From: Branchiostoma floridae
Lineage: Eukaryota; Chordata; Leptocardii; Amphioxiformes; Branchiostomatidae
Length of the DNA stretch: 64,000 nt
Reading direction: 5' to 3'
Assembly: GCF_000003815.2 (NCBI RefSeq)
Contig: NC_049989.1
Location: 18,196,684-18,260,683, forward strand
The translations under genes and the position numbers were made by a program. This document shows, piece by piece, positions 1 to 12,535 of the stretch (its first letter is position 1; every line of letters starts with the position of its first letter). Under the pieces are notes generated by a model. That model did no database searches and was not told the origin of the DNA. It was given only the letters and a program-made list of their open reading frames with translations.

Positions 1-32
1 AAACCACCGCAAAAGTTTCTGCATTTACAGTA
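1..32. repeat. End of a MITE (TTACTGTAAATGCA family), cut by the window edge
   Basis: The first 32 bases are the reverse complement of the left end of the short element at 38536, ending GCATTTACAGTA. The rest lies outside the window. Same family as the element at 28718-29325. Confidence 0.7.
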
Positions 33-1567
33 TGAAGCCCTGGTTTGTCTAGATGAATCAATGAAGACGTCAATGTCATAGTTGTGTGAGATTTATGAAG
101 GATCGTTAATGAGCATGATATTGCCCGTATTGGAGTCAAATGGGAAGTGAATTATTCCAATAGACCCCCTTAGGAATTTGTCAAATAGTGGGTCTGGTAT
201 TTATTATCTGCTGGTACATATTTTCAATTGCTGATGTGGAGCTTTGCATGCTTGAACTTAACTATAAACCATTATGTATAATCAGTAAATCAACATATCA
301 AAAGCAATGTAAACATCTAGATTTTAAAGTAAAAAATATTTTTACACAGGTGCAAGATTTTAAGTGCTTATGTCAAACTTCAACATTTCCTGATTATGTT
401 CTGCAAATCAGGTATAACAGTATTTTTTTCGTCTATCAACATTAATGATGACTAATAAAACACTTAGTATAGCTATAGTATAGAAACAAACAAAGACATT
501 AACGTTTTTTTGCTCATATCTTCAATGCACTTTGCAAAAGGGTTTTTTTGTCTCTCCTTTTAATTTTACAAAAAAGCAAAGCAGAAGTGGGTGCCAATAC
601 AAAATTCTATGTCGTGTTACACCTTACAATTTTGCACAAATGTGAGTCCTCAGGATCAAGGTCATTACTTTTGAGGTCATCCGACCTTGAAGCATGTATA
701 AGTAACCTTAAACCTTAGACCCTAGGAATGAAGGATCAAATTCAGTCTTCAAACAGTTCCTGTCCATGAGAAATCATTTCTGCGCCTGACATCTTACTGT
801 TCATCAATAAATTCACATTACAAAGGTAAGAGGATGAACGATATCCTTGAAGGACACACCATAGGATTTTGTATGCTGATTTAAATCCCTCATTGGTTCC
901 GCCCACCCCCCTCTTGTAGTGGTACAGCCCAGAGGTGTCGCTTCACCCTTAACTAGGGTCATGTTTCCATATACAGTTCTCAGGCTTTCATGTCATTGTG
1001 CAGCTGTTTTCTGTGATTGGTTTCCCCCGCACATAATGGGGTCATTCCGAGGGCCTCTCATACTTGTGCTGATCACTAGAGATCCAGGGCTGACCCATGC
1101 AAGGGCTACGAAATCTATAACAATTTTACTACTTATTGAACAGTACAAATTAGTTATGACCCCATATATTAGTGTATGCGTCACTCTGTTTTTCTTGCAA
1201 ATTTGAGAAAATTTGCATCACAAGCTATGAAATGATAGACTTAAATTTGCTTTTTGAATCTACCAACCCCCCCTCCCCTGATGAAAAATGGGCACCCCCC
1301 TCTATGGTGTAATGACCTGTATACATGTTGTATACCACAAACCACCAGCAGCCACTAAGGATCACCTCCGATCCCCCACACAGGGACTCTGAAGTCCCTT
1401 CCCTTCCTGGAAATAACTTTAAGAAGGTTTAAGCTGAGTGTGGTCTGACAGGGAGCATTACACCATGTAAGCCGCCCCGCACGCTTTACATGTAAACAGC
1501 TGAGTCCTGGTGGCAAGTTCCCTCGTCGCTCGTTAGAGAGAGGTGGCGGCTCGTTTTCGCTCGGATC
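33..1567. other. Non-coding sequence upstream of the large plus-strand gene
   Basis: No open frame here has splice sites, repeats or domain content that look real. Short frames (for example 188-445 and 919-1206) are AT-rich and without recognisable protein features. The last 100 bases before 1568 are more GC-rich than the surroundings and could be a promoter or 5' UTR. Confidence 0.4.
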
Positions 1568-1642
1568 ATGCCTCTCAAGTACCTGAGGAAACGGGGACTT
1601 GTCTTGAAGAAGTGGACCTTCAGGCACTTTGGACGTCTTAAG
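1568..1642 (+). CDS. Candidate first coding exon of the large gene
   Basis: ATG at 1568 opens 25 codons (starting MPLKYLRKRGLV) and runs in phase 0 to AAG|gtatga at 1643. This fits the phase-0 acceptor of the next exon at 8626. The peptide is very basic. Against it: the intron would be 7 kb, part of the sequence recurs at about 1993, and nothing independent supports the start. The true first exon may lie elsewhere or outside the window. Confidence 0.3.
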
Positions 1643-3189
1643 GTATGATGAACGTGTCTTCAAGAAGAGGATTTTTAAGCTTTTGCTCCATGTAGAGTAA
1701 ATCACTTTGTCTTCTCGGTACCAAATTGTCACTGTCAGAGAAAATTTAACGTGTTCTTGGAACGAAATGTTCACCGTGGCGGCAGATGCGTGTAAAAAAA
1801 GTCAGCGATTTATTCGTTATTGATAATGATAAGTTTGTGTTACAGTCGTCACCATGAAGACTGTAAATATAACAATTATACATTGAAAATCAGGAATTGC
1901 AGTACACACAGCAGTCTGTAAAACGTCTTGTCAGTGTCAGCATAGTGCCTGCCAGAGGTCGAGAAATATAGAGATGATTGGGTATAATATAGACCTTCAG
2001 GCACTTTGGACGTCTCAAACATATCTTTAAGGAGAGTGTTTTTTTATTCGACTGTAAGCTTTGCGAGTCTGTTAAATATCAGTCAGCATTGTACCAGTGC
2101 CAGATGTTGAGATAGAGATGATTAGGTTATGTACTGTAGGGCATTTAATACAATTAGTACAGGCTGAGGGTGATCTTGAACATGCTGACCAAGGCACCTA
2201 TATATCTCTGTGCAGACCTTTAACAATGCCTCGCATCTCCATAAATAAATTCTAAAACTGTACTGAGCCATGTATGTGTATTAGGCAAAACATAACATGG
2301 TCATTGCAGACAAGTTTTACAGTCTGTATAGTTTCACTACACCGACTATAAAAAGCGCAATCTGAACGACGTATTCTTTTTACGGCTTCGAGGTTTATTG
2401 TATACTTGATGAAAGACCTAGTAGTATATACATAATACTGATGAAGTGTTCTGTCTCTGGTGTTTTACGATGTACAAAACCTCCAATATTTTATTTTTAT
2501 TTGAAGAGTTAAAAGAGGGATAAAAGAAGTAGTGAGGAATAGAGAAGTAATGAATTTATTCCAGGTCTAGAGAGATCAGATACTTGTTTAATATCTCATT
2601 GAGAGGAGTTTGACAAATTGATCATGAGGATATATAGTAGTACCTCATCGTAAAGTGGAGTTTTCGTATACTATCCAATTTTCATTCTTACAATATTTCA
2701 AAATCCATTTCTTTCACATCATAAACAAACCACATCTAGTCTTATTCCTGATAAATAAATGGACTAGATAGGTCTCGTAATTTTGAACTTAGTCTTGCTG
2801 TCACTGACATAATGGAAGATAATTTTAACCATTTTCATTTGAGAGGGTTGTTTTCAACTTGTGAACATTTCTGAGGAAAAAAAGGTATTTTTATTGAAAG
2901 AGACATTCTGGGCCAGACCGCAAAGTCAGTGGTAGAGTTAAAGATACCTCATTAGCATTCTTTTCCTATGACGACTCTAGATGATATTCCCAGGCCTTTC
3001 ATTGTCAGAATAGATTAGGAGCTGCTTTTCCCAAGAGCTCAGATGTGGGTTTGAAGCAGGGCTGGAAATGATGGGTGCATAATTTTATGCACTTTTGTTG
3101 GACTGAAGGTGCACCTGTGCACCTTACTGCATGTAGAGTTATGTAAGGTGCTATGTGTCTGTACACTAATATACAGAATACTCTTGATA

Positions 3190-3405
3190 TAACGCTAGTT
3201 CACCTTTATCCGTGGGGTAACCTATATATCCATTGTTTTTCAAAACAACGCATTTAGGGTCGACGTACGGTGGTTCCAAATTGCAATATTTTCAAAATAT
3301 AGTAGTTTGAAGTCACATTTTGTTGGCATGATAGCCCTAAATACCCAGCTTGTGAAAACAACGGATATAGGTTACTACTTAACGGATAGAAGCGAACTAG
3401 CGTTA
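3190..3405. mobile_element. MITE with TAACGCTAGTTCACC inverted ends
   Basis: The left end begins TAACGCTAGTTCACC and the right end closes with its near-complement (GCGAACTAGCGTTA). The next 30 bases on each side also pair imperfectly (GGGTAACCTATAT against ATATAGGTTAC). A diverged full copy lies at 23626-23843 and a half copy near 14930-15008. No coding capacity. Confidence 0.65.
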
Positions 3406-3936
3406 ATAGGTACCAGAAAAATAACAAAACCACTGTGACAGTGACTGTAACTTGTAATACTAAATCTTGTTAACAATTTTGATGTTAGCTAGACTAAGTG
3501 TAGAATTGGGTTCATTTATATCACGCTGTGCAATGAAAGTATTTTCTATATGCACCTAAATTTTCAGGTAAGAAGCACCAGTACAGTGAATGAATACGGA
3601 GAGATTTTATACCACTAAATTATGTGTTAAAAAACTGATGGGTAACAACGAATGTTGAATTCATGGTATTATGCGCGACTGTACAGTTTTACAGAAGGGG
3701 TCCTCGGCGACTTGACACAGTTTTACCATTTTTTAAATGACGTGTTGTCAGTTAGAAATAACGAAATTCAGCCTGGGTTCTTTCAAGTTCAATAAACCAT
3801 TCATTTATTCATTTAGACAGAATTTCCCAAACTGAATTTCCAGCCTGGCCTGAAGGATGACACAAACTGTGACAAACTGCCTCACACAACATCCCCAGTC
3901 TGCCAGTGTTTGTGGACAAATTCCACAGCATGTGCC

Positions 3937-4281
3937 GCGGTGTCTCCCTCTGACACTGATAAATCGGCTCGCTGCGTTATACATGACAGGAATACCTGAA
4001 CAGATAAGGGGCAGTGCAGCTTTGTCTAGTTAGTTCCTTCTCGCACCAGATGGTGCGTAGGACGGTGACCATCTCCATTTCAGTGGCCCTTTGGCCACAC
4101 AACACGCGGTGTCTTTCTCTCTCTGACACAGATAAATCGGCTCGCTGCTTTATACTTGACAGGAATACCTGAACAGATAAGGGGTGTAGTGCAGCTTATT
4201 CTGGTTAGTTTAAGTTAAAGCTAGAATCCTTCTCGCACCAGATGGTGCCCATCTCCATTTCAATGGCCCTTGAGCCACACA
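3937..4281. repeat. Tandem duplication, period about 169 bp, two units
   Basis: Unit 1 (3937-4105) and unit 2 (4106-4281) share long blocks, including GATAAATCGGCTCGCTGC, a block from ACAGGAATACC to GATAAGGGG, and CTCGCACCAGATGGTGC. The two differ by small indels. No coding role seen. Confidence 0.75.
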
Positions 4282-4460
4282 ACTTTGTGAAATAACTGTA
4301 GTAAGGGGCTAAACCATTGGTAGTGATGTGTGTCATATGTATAATATGTATGATATCATATATATGATACTCTTTCCCAAATGCTGAGTGCATTTTATAA
4401 GAGAGAAAGAACTATGTGTACTTGTCTAGCTTTTTTTAAAGTCTGTTGCTGTAGTGTAGT

Positions 4461-4534
4461 ATGACTAGGCTGGGGATCAAACTCACAGCCTACTGAATGC
4501 AAGGCTTTAACACTTTGTTCACTTGGCCACTGGT
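4461..4534 (-). mobile_element. tRNA-derived SINE head (minus strand)
   Basis: On the minus strand it reads as a tRNA-like promoter, with a B-box-like GAGTTTGATCCC. It closely resembles the plus-strand SINE at 31221 in the stretch around GGTAGGTTGTGAGTTTGATC. Degenerate and short. Confidence 0.45.
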
Positions 4535-7500
4535 CGTTCAATTCTCTGGTTCAGTTTTATTCAATTTAGAAACATACCAAGAACTTCTATCAGTGCCTCT
4601 GGTAATTGAAAAAGACAACAACATGATGAAGAACAGTATCTAATTTCAGCTGAATTCTTTCGAAACCAATCTCGATAACATCAGGCAAAGTTCTGCATCC
4701 TGGGGAATACGTATGGTTTTCACATTGAATGTGAAATAAATTTAGGTATACAAGCGATTCAGTAAAAGATCCCAGTGGATCCAATTTATTTCAGTTGGCG
4801 AACAGTTCTATACTGATCCGTATTATTAACAAATGCAGATACTGGGGATAGAACTTCATGGATGTTATTGGTCTAAAAGTGTTTGGGGTTGAGATGTGCA
4901 TTGATCATGATGTAATGCCAGTATCGATAGTTAAATATTTTCCTTCTCTGTTAAGTAATTCATTTGTCAACTTGTTGTTTTGTTTGCAATTAGCTTTTGT
5001 TTTGTTAGCAATTAGTTAGAGCTTTTGGGCATGATTTTGCAAAGTATTCTTACAACATTAATGATCTGATAACTCATCTCAAAATAAAAAGGTTGGGCAC
5101 CAAACATGTTGCTGTCATGGCTTAAGGAATGACATCATCTATACGAACATCTGCCAATTGAAAAAGCCCTCAAGTTGTTGTGCCCATGTACAGGTCTCTT
5201 AGGAAACATGTGCTTTGGCCTGTATCCAGGAGATGTCTTGAATTGTTGAACAAGTGCCAAATGGTAATCTCTAAAGGGATATCAAAGGTATAGTGGGTTC
5301 TTGTAAGGGGGAGGTCAAAACAGGTGTTTGTTTTTGAACTGGTTTAGCAAGCTGTGACCACCTGTTTAAGGATTACATTTATTAGGCATTGTAAAATTTA
5401 GAAAGTAATTCTTAGACTACACAATTTTTGCTGTAATAAAGAAAGAATATAATGTTTTTTTATGACACTCTCTTAGGACAGAGTATCACAATCTTAGGAC
5501 AGTGTATCACAATCTTATTAGCCAGACATCATAGTTTAGATGGAAATAAACTCTATTATTAATATTCATGATGAGGCCATCACCATAATGTGAATTTCAA
5601 AGTGTTGTAATCTGGACATTTTTGGATAAAAGCCTAGACTATTCACTGTCTACAAGATTCAAAATTGCTTAGTGGGATTGAAATAGATGCATTTCGTGTT
5701 CTATCTTATTTGTAGATAACAGATTTGGTATTTGGGTGGGTCCTGGGAAATTAAATTCAAGGTCAGTGTTGGGTGTCCTGATGTGTGTGACCTTGGTATT
5801 GCAGTAGAAATTCCATTTTTTTGTGTGTCTGTTTTCCTGGACCAGTGCTCTGGTCTTGTTTTCCAGTGACCAAACTTGTGTATGTCAGACCTCTGTAACG
5901 TCTCTCATTAAGCCTTATCTACTATAAACACAGTTATCAGAGCTTAGCCTCCCAAATAAGCTGAGTTATACCCATCACTGATAGTCCCCCAGTAGTATCC
6001 TTATCAGCCCTGGGCTTCCAACATCTGAGGCTGAAGTATTTGTTTACAGTGGCAATGGAGTGTGGTGTATGTGGGTGGAGTGCTGCCACTGATACAAGAA
6101 ACATGTTTAGCTATAAGTGTGTCCTTGGCTTTATCTTCAAGGCTAGTGTTTTGTAGCTTGTTTAGATTTTAATATGGGTCTCCTTTAGGCTTTACAATTT
6201 GTCATGTCATGAAGTTAAGGTGTTTGATGGCTGATTTATCTTTTTATGCCATTTGTATGCATTTAGAAACCAGATTGTATTTATGGGATAGCATAGCAGA
6301 GGAAGGGCCTATGTTGATATTCTAGAAAAGCTACAATAATCAAGAATAACAAGGGAGTGCAGTTGTATTTAATTTAGGAATCACCGTCCACTTGTTTCAT
6401 CCACCACAGACGGCATGATAGAAATATAAACAAAATTTTATGTACTAAACAATGTAGCTATAACACACTTATTGAGAAGAGTCTTGTTTAGCCTGGAGAC
6501 CAGTCTTGTTAGCTTTGGTCTGCTCCTGAAGCTTGCCACCCCACCAATGGGTGAGGTGGTATTTAGCTTCAGGAATGGACCAAAAATATCAAGACTGAAC
6601 TCCAGGCAAGAGTTTAGGGTAGAGCTGGTAAAGGGCCAAAGTGTCTGATATCCAATTTTTACTCCTCTGGAGGTCCGAAGCTGACCCTGTGTGTTCCCTT
6701 TGACTGATAGAAACAAACCAGACTCAACATTGTGATGATATCAAACATCCTGTCGCAATTCATCAGTGTCAGACAGTTTTTTGATTGGGAGAAATGGGAT
6801 CCCGAAATGGGTGATGTCGCTGATTTCTCCAGACAGAATTGGGGTCATTAGGTTAGCCTATCATGGAGACAAGATTGCATGAAAACCTGCACAAGATTTG
6901 ACAGCTTGAGCAAGGAAAGAAGCTGCGTGGTGGCCTGAACCTACACCACCCTTTTCTGACATCAAACTTCCCAAAAATAGAAAATAAAGACCACAGATGG
7001 TCCAGAACACCAGATATCATTACCAGAAGTTCTGTTGCAGCACCATAATAATCCACTAGGGGTCTATAATAATCTATTAATCATTTTGATGTCTCAAGAA
7101 GATCTACCCACATATAGAATATTTTGACCAGGCCTTCTCAAGTTTTCATGCTCACAGACAGACAGATACACAAATGCTGCCAAAAACAGAACCCTCCTGT
7201 TATAAAATATGTGACAGTTATGATACCTATCAAATGAGCATGATATTGATTAGTATTCAAAGTGATACGCAGGACATATGATGTAATTCCCATGCGGTAT
7301 CATTGCTCAAAGCTAATCAGGTATGAGGCATAGCAGATCCAGCCGACAGCGGAAATGAGATTATCGTAGATTAGATCAGAGGATCTTAAGCAAGCCACAA
7401 GGATTTTATGATCTGTTAAGGTTTGAATGTTTTTGAAAAGTTGTAATCAGATGTTGAAACCTAAAACTGTTGTACTTAAACATTGATCGATCGGAAGCCA

Positions 7501-8625
7501 GGTAACATTGTTCTGTTCTAAGAATTTTGAATTGTGCACTGATATTCTTTTTAAGGAGTTAACTAGAGAACGTGTTGCTAGCTATTTTGTATTTTTATTC
7601 ATGGCCCTAACCAGAAATTTTTCACTGCATAGGGGGAAAGTAGTGGGGTACATGTAACAATCAACTTTCATAGCTTAATGTTGAGTGCCCATAATAAATT
7701 TAGTATGGGGTTTGGCATCCTACCATGAAAATTTTCTAGATTCTTGACCCCCTGAGTCTTCCCTGCATTTTAGGGGAGGAATTTTGTGAGGTAAAATTCT
7801 ATCCCTCTGTTACAGCAATTAATCCCAAATCCAAATTTAATTTTTTCAAACATGTCACAGGGTTTTCTATAAGAGCATTCTATAAGAGCATTCTATAAGA
7901 CTTAACCTTGGAAATTATGCTGTCACGGTGTTACAAATGGCATGGTCATATCAAAACTTGGCTATGTGATTATACAAATTTTGGTCACATCAGACCATTA
8001 TTAACTTAAAAGTTTTTGTGGCATATTCAGAAGATTCTGAAAATCACTATCAGCAACTTGTATACTATATGAACTATATAAAATTTGGTAATCAATGTGC
8101 AAGTTAGGCTGAATTAAAGCACTGAAATGACACTACCAACATCCACAAGCACTACACAATGGACATATCATAATTCATTTAAAACAACAGACAGAAGACA
8201 CTATACATGGTTGATTGCTCTTGCACACATAACAGACCATTTATTACTTTACACATTGATTTGTTGATATCAGATGATTAGTTTTTCTCCTTGTGTAATC
8301 ATGATCCACACAGGAGATATCTCCTCTTCTGCATGCTGTGTTTCTCCTGCATTTCCCCTGTGCTTTGACTATTGAACTGTCAGCTTTGGATGACACGTAG
8401 AATGAACCTTCATCCCTTGCTTGATTTTTATGTACTAGCTCGATAGGACAAGACGTGAATCTCAGAAAACTTGTCCAATCCTGATTTAAGATAACAGTTT
8501 TGTTCTGCATGCATCACCTCTAGTTTTGAGGACAGAACACATTACAGACTACATGTACATTTAGCAATGATCTGTACCTGTGAAACACACAGACCCTCAC
8601 TACTTGCTTGTTTCCTTTCCCTCAG

Positions 8626-8745
8626 AGAAAGAAGCGTTCCTCCAGCCCCTCCAGTAACGAGTCATCCCCGAGCCAGCGGAGGAAACAGGAGGACGACCAG
8701 GGCACCGTGGCCGCTGACGATGAGTTTGACTTCCCCAATATTGAG
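8626..8745 (+). CDS. Large gene, exon: Ser-rich basic/acidic segment
   Basis: Acceptor TTTCCCTCAG|AGAAAG and donor ATTGAG|gtttgt enclose 40 codons, phase 0 at both ends. The peptide starts RKKRSSSPSSNESSPSQRR and ends in an acidic/aromatic stretch (DDEFDFPNIE). The good polypyrimidine tract and GC-rich coding base use against an AT-rich background support it. It is the first secure exon of the gene. Confidence 0.75.
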
Positions 8746-8774
8746 GTTTGTTACATAATACATTGATAAAGGCT

Positions 8775-9033
8775 AGACATTCAGGTAATAAGATATGCAA
8801 AATTGAAAAAGCAGTTACTCAAGCAACTGGATTTATGATTTTGGAAATGATCAGGCATTTTAGACAACCATCTGTCTTTCATTGTTTGTTGCATAATAGT
8901 ACTGTATAGTAATGTAGTGACGTTGAAGAAGAGTGATGGATGTCACTTGAAATGTCCAGAAGTGATCTCTGAATCTTATCCAGTTAAAAGATTGAATTAC
9001 TTTTAGATATACGAGTAGTTCACCTGGATGTCT
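8775..9033. mobile_element. Degenerate MITE of the AGCAGTTACTCAAGCAACTG family
   Basis: Left end AGACATTCAGGTAATAAGAT is followed by AAAGCAGTTACTCAAGCAAC. The right end closes with CACCTGGATGTCT, the inverted counterpart. Related copies are at 20536-20740 and 32111-32723, with a fragment near 27220-27345. Confidence 0.5.
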
Positions 9034-9255
9034 ATATACGTTATAACCTTCATACTTTATTTTCTCAAATAGAGTATACACCCCAATTAAAGTAGTACTA
9101 CGCACCCCTGATTTGGGGCAAGTCTCAGATCTGTGGGACTGAAAGGTAAAATGGAAAAACTCAAATAAAGTATGCAACCCTTCTCCACCAAATTTGAATA
9201 GACTTCAGCAAAGTAAGATATCAAAAGTATTGCTGCATAATATATTATCCTTTAG

Positions 9256-9409
9256 GCTCACAAGTTGGACACCAGTGTTGCACGAGGCAAGGCGGAACTG
9301 AGCAAGAGAAGATCGACAAAGCCTCGCCGCAAACCCACCCGCCAGCGGAGCACCAGCGGCAACGAGGACAGCAACGACTTTGGCTTCTCCATCGCACCTG
9401 AGGCTAAAG
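9256..9409 (+). CDS. Large gene, exon: strongly basic segment (possible capping-protein-binding-like motif)
   Basis: Acceptor CCTTTAG|GCTCAC and donor AAAG|gtaaag; phase 0 in, phase 1 out, 51 codons plus one base. The peptide has HKLDTSVARGKAELSKRR, then KPRRKPTRQRS, then an acidic end. A leucine-led start followed by spaced Arg/Lys and a P-T-R recalls CPI motifs of capping-protein regulators and a basic segment of CRACD proteins. That likeness is from memory and unaligned. The exon itself is well supported. Confidence 0.75.
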
Positions 9410-9430
9410 GTAAAGGTCTGTTTGTTTGCT

Positions 9431-9625
9431 TGGTTGAGCCTTTGTTTATCCATGAGAAGCTCAAATTGGCCTGCAGGCTGCTGCTTTTCAATGAGGTCAT
9501 GAGGGAGGTAAGGGTCAGACAAAATATAACAGAGATACAGATTACATTGAGTCCTAATAAATCTATCCACCTATATCACTACACATATACATTTGTATGG
9601 TACAAAACATATAGTAGGGCAAAAG
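9431..9625. mobile_element. Dispersed LINE-like 3' fragment
   Basis: It shares the pattern GAGCCTTTGTT, then GGCCTGCAGGC, then TGAGGTCATGAGGGA, then GGGTCAGACAAA with 56636-56780 and, more diverged, 49430-49560. Three copies in unrelated places show a dispersed repeat. The type (LINE tail) is inferred. Confidence 0.55.
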
Positions 9626-10025
9626 GCTAAGGGTCTGTAAATGAATAAATAAATAAACAAATAAAGGGTCGGTAAAGCCTGTGTGATAATTCAAGCAAAT
9701 GCCGGCCAAATTTTTAGATCGATTATAGAGCTCACCGAAGTTCAAAATCCCCTGAGCATCAATCGTATTCTCCGCTGGAAATCTGCTCCATCACAAATTG
9801 AATTGGCCTGGGCTCAGTGTTTCATCATACAAAGTTCAAGTTATTATCTTGTTTTACCTTTTTGGACTAGCTGCTAAAAATTGACTGAAGCCCTAGTCAT
9901 TGCCAGGACGTTGATCGTGCTTTAGATAAAAATGCCCCTTTTGAGCTTGTCTGACATTCAGTTGTTGATTCATGACGACAACTTAATTTCAACTATTAAT
10001 CATGTGTCTTACAAAATATGAACAG

Positions 10026-10250
10026 AGAACAGGCAACCTGCCATCTCTAACGAGCTGAATGGCAGTGTGGACAGTCTGGACAGGGACGATGTCTTCAACC
10101 AGAACACGGTCGCGGCATCCGTGTCGCCCAACCGCCAGCCGTCCGCGGCGTCTGCGGCCTTGGGTGAGAGACTGCCGTCCCCCGACTGGGTCACCGTGTC
10201 ATTCGCCCAGGGACAGGAGCCTCAGATGTCCCCCACCAAGCCTCTGACAG
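10026..10250 (+). CDS. Large gene, exon with class A motif SPDWVTV
   Basis: Acceptor ATATGAACAG|AGAAC and donor CTGACAG|gtaaga; phase 1 in and out, 225 bases. The peptide is Ser/Asn/Ala-rich with LPSPDWVTVSFAQGQ near its end, the first class A motif, and then SPTKPLT. The GC-rich frame ends precisely at a strong donor. Confidence 0.8.
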
Positions 10251-10653
10251 GTAAGAACTGCATTTTTTTAAGGATGGATGGTCGTGTTAGGAGGGACATC
10301 AAGGTGTGCGGTCACGTGGCAGAATTGTGAGAGATGGTGTTACATAGCTGCGACTCTCTATACATTTTGTAATGTGTTTTGTAATGTAACTTCTTCTCAT
10401 TGTAGTCTTTTTACGGGTATTTCACAGATCAATCATGACAGAACACCATTTAAGTGCATTTTTGTAGCAACTGATATATCAAGATGTGTAAACCATATCT
10501 TTCTTCTTTGACTCATCCCTTATACATGTCACAGGGCATTTGTCTTGCCTCATTTTGTTGATGTACTGACTACATTCACCCCTACAGCCAGGATTGTCCC
10601 ACCAATACTGTATCAATCTACATTGTCCAATGACACATAGCACTTTCTTTTAG

Positions 10654-11001
10654 ACCGCACACAACGTATGTCATCCCATCGCTATTCGGCATCACTCCGC
10701 CGTTCATCGTCACCCCATCGTTCACCATCCCCCCGTCTTTCGCCGTCCCCCCGTTTGGAATCGCCTCGTCGTTCCCCATCCCCCCAGTCTCGATCACCAC
10801 CCTCTCATCGATCGCCCCCACTCCGCGATTCGCCAATTCCCCGCCGTTTGCCCTCCCCCCGTGACACCCCGTCCCCTCGACATTCCCCCTCCCCTCGGCG
10901 TTCGCCGTCCCCCCAAGACCCACCGTCATCTTTCAGCTGGACCACCGTCAAACACAGCGCCACACACGACTCCCACTTACAACCACCCAACAGGTCTAAA
11001 G
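10654..11001 (+). CDS. Large gene, exon: SP/RS-rich low-complexity segment with class A motif
   Basis: Acceptor TTCTTTTAG|ACCGC and donor TCTAAAG|gtacct; phase 1-1, 348 bases. Most of it is imperfect repeats of RSPSPR type (RRSSSPHRSPSPRLSPSP and similar), encoded by a CCCCGTC/CCATCG-rich minisatellite. It ends with SSFSWTTVKHSATHDS, a class A motif. SP/RS runs are usually disordered and often phosphorylated. A splicing-factor role is not implied, because no RNA-binding domain is visible. Confidence 0.75.
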
Positions 11002-11306
11002 GTACCTTCTTACTGTTTACCGAGCCCTTGACTGGGGTGGTCGTGGCGGTGCTTTGCCGCTAGCACATTGCCTCCCTCCATCTCTCCCTGTCATGAGCCA
11101 GTGCTTGTGTGCTGGCAAGGCACAGGCCTGTCGACTCCTTAATGTAGTCATCCCATTTTTTCCTGTCAGCCTCTTCTTTTTTCCCTTCTATTAGGTTTCG
11201 ATCTTTTTCAGGGTTCAAGGCGCCTTGCTGTTGTGATATAGTAATCAACCCAGCTGCTGTGCTGAAGCCTAGCAACTTATATGTTGTGTTTCTGATTATT
11301 GTCCAT

Positions 11307-11520
11307 GGCTGTCTCCAGGACCCATCCCTCCGTCCTGGGACAGAAAGTTGCTTGTTGGGATGGACAAAAATTTCACACCATCTGTCCCAAAAATCAGAAC
11401 TTCAGTACATAAAATTGATGAAAATGTGTTTTCATAGACTTAGATTTTAAAAGGAAAATCAACAACATAGGCTTCCAAAAAATGAGAGGGATGGGAAAAA
11501 ATTGAAGCTGGCGACAGCCC
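11307..11520. mobile_element. MITE with GGCTGTCTCCAGG inverted ends
   Basis: Left end GGCTGTCTCCAGGACC, right end GCTGGCGACAGCC. Two more copies with the same termini are at 21495-21650 and 34607-34817. No protein. Confidence 0.6.
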
Positions 11521-11846
11521 TGTTATTGCCCCCAAAATTGCATGTAACGTTAGGGTCAGTAGGAATTATTTTGATTCCACGTCCCGCATCAGTGGTTCAT
11601 CTTCTGATGTTGGTTGTATAAGCAGAAACACAACATTTTGTTACTAAGCTTTTTTCACTGATAAATAAACTAGCTTTTTTTACTGATACTGGCAGGCAAG
11701 GTTGTATGTAAATAATGCCAAAACATACTGGTGCTGTTGCAGAAGCGTTAACTGCAAGTATCTTGTAGAATCATAGTTTTATCTCCTTTAATTTGTTACC
11801 CTACTTGGGACTGGTTTTGTCCATGGTGCTGATTTTTTTCCCACAG

Positions 11847-11921
11847 AACCCTCTCCTAAGGCATCGCCCAATCGCAGCCCCCGTAGCTCCCCCATTCCTG
11901 CAAAAGAGGTTTCCAAAGAAG
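11847..11921 (+). CDS. Large gene, short SP-rich exon
   Basis: Acceptor TTTTTCCCACAG|AACCC and donor AAAGAAG|gtataa; phase 1-1, 24 codons plus split codons. Peptide PSPKASPNRSPRSSPIP then AKEVSKE. It continues the Ser-Pro character of the preceding exon. No W motif. Confidence 0.7.
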
Positions 11922-12535
11922 GTATAATTGCCTTTGCAATGTTTCAAAAGGACTCTTCTCTCCTGTAGTGGTTTCTTTCAAGTTTGTTTAGATATTTAAT
12001 GGTTACAAGTTACTTACAACTCAGTTGTTTGTAAAATAACAAGTACGGATGATTGCTTTTACTGAATATTTATGATTCATGCTTTGCAGAAAAGCATTTA
12101 GCCCAGTATAGAAAAAATGCATTTCCTGCTCTTTTTTCTTCTTCAACATCTTTATGCAAGGAATATGAAATCAGCTTCGTGAAATGAAAAGTATTGCTTT
12201 TGGTGGGTCTGTTTGCTTTTATATTCCAGACTTATTTTCACATGCTGGGCATGTTGGGACTCGGTCGGGGAGTCAGTTCAAAGATTCCAGAAAGGTCTCA
12301 AAATAAGTTATCCAAAAACTTGAATTTCCCTAAAAGCATATCTGTTGCCTTACGAGAGAGAAAAGTGAGAAAATGCATTTATATTCGTCAGAATTGTCGA
12401 TTAATTCACAATAATGAATGACACATCAAAGAAATGCCCTCAAAAACTTATTACATATATTTAGATATTTGGTGGAGGTATGAAATCTTTGACTTGTTAC
12501 GTAATGCTCCACATTCTACGTACACTTTCCTATAG

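Larger units (their letters stand above)
1643..8625. other. Long putative intron or upstream region without recognisable exons
   Basis: AT-rich sequence with no frame that combines length, codon use and splice borders. It holds a MITE (3190-3405), a tandem duplication (3937-4281) and a tRNA-derived SINE on the minus strand (about 4461-4534). Minus-strand frames at 6438-6716, 6853-7056 and 8244-8510 look accidental. Confidence 0.45.

Noticed and set aside
1355-1774. 139-codon minus-strand frame
   Set aside because: No domain, no splice support, odd composition; it overlaps the antisense of the candidate first exon.
10654-11001. SR splicing factor
   Set aside because: The RS/SP repeats are there, but no RNA-recognition motif occurs anywhere in the assembled protein.
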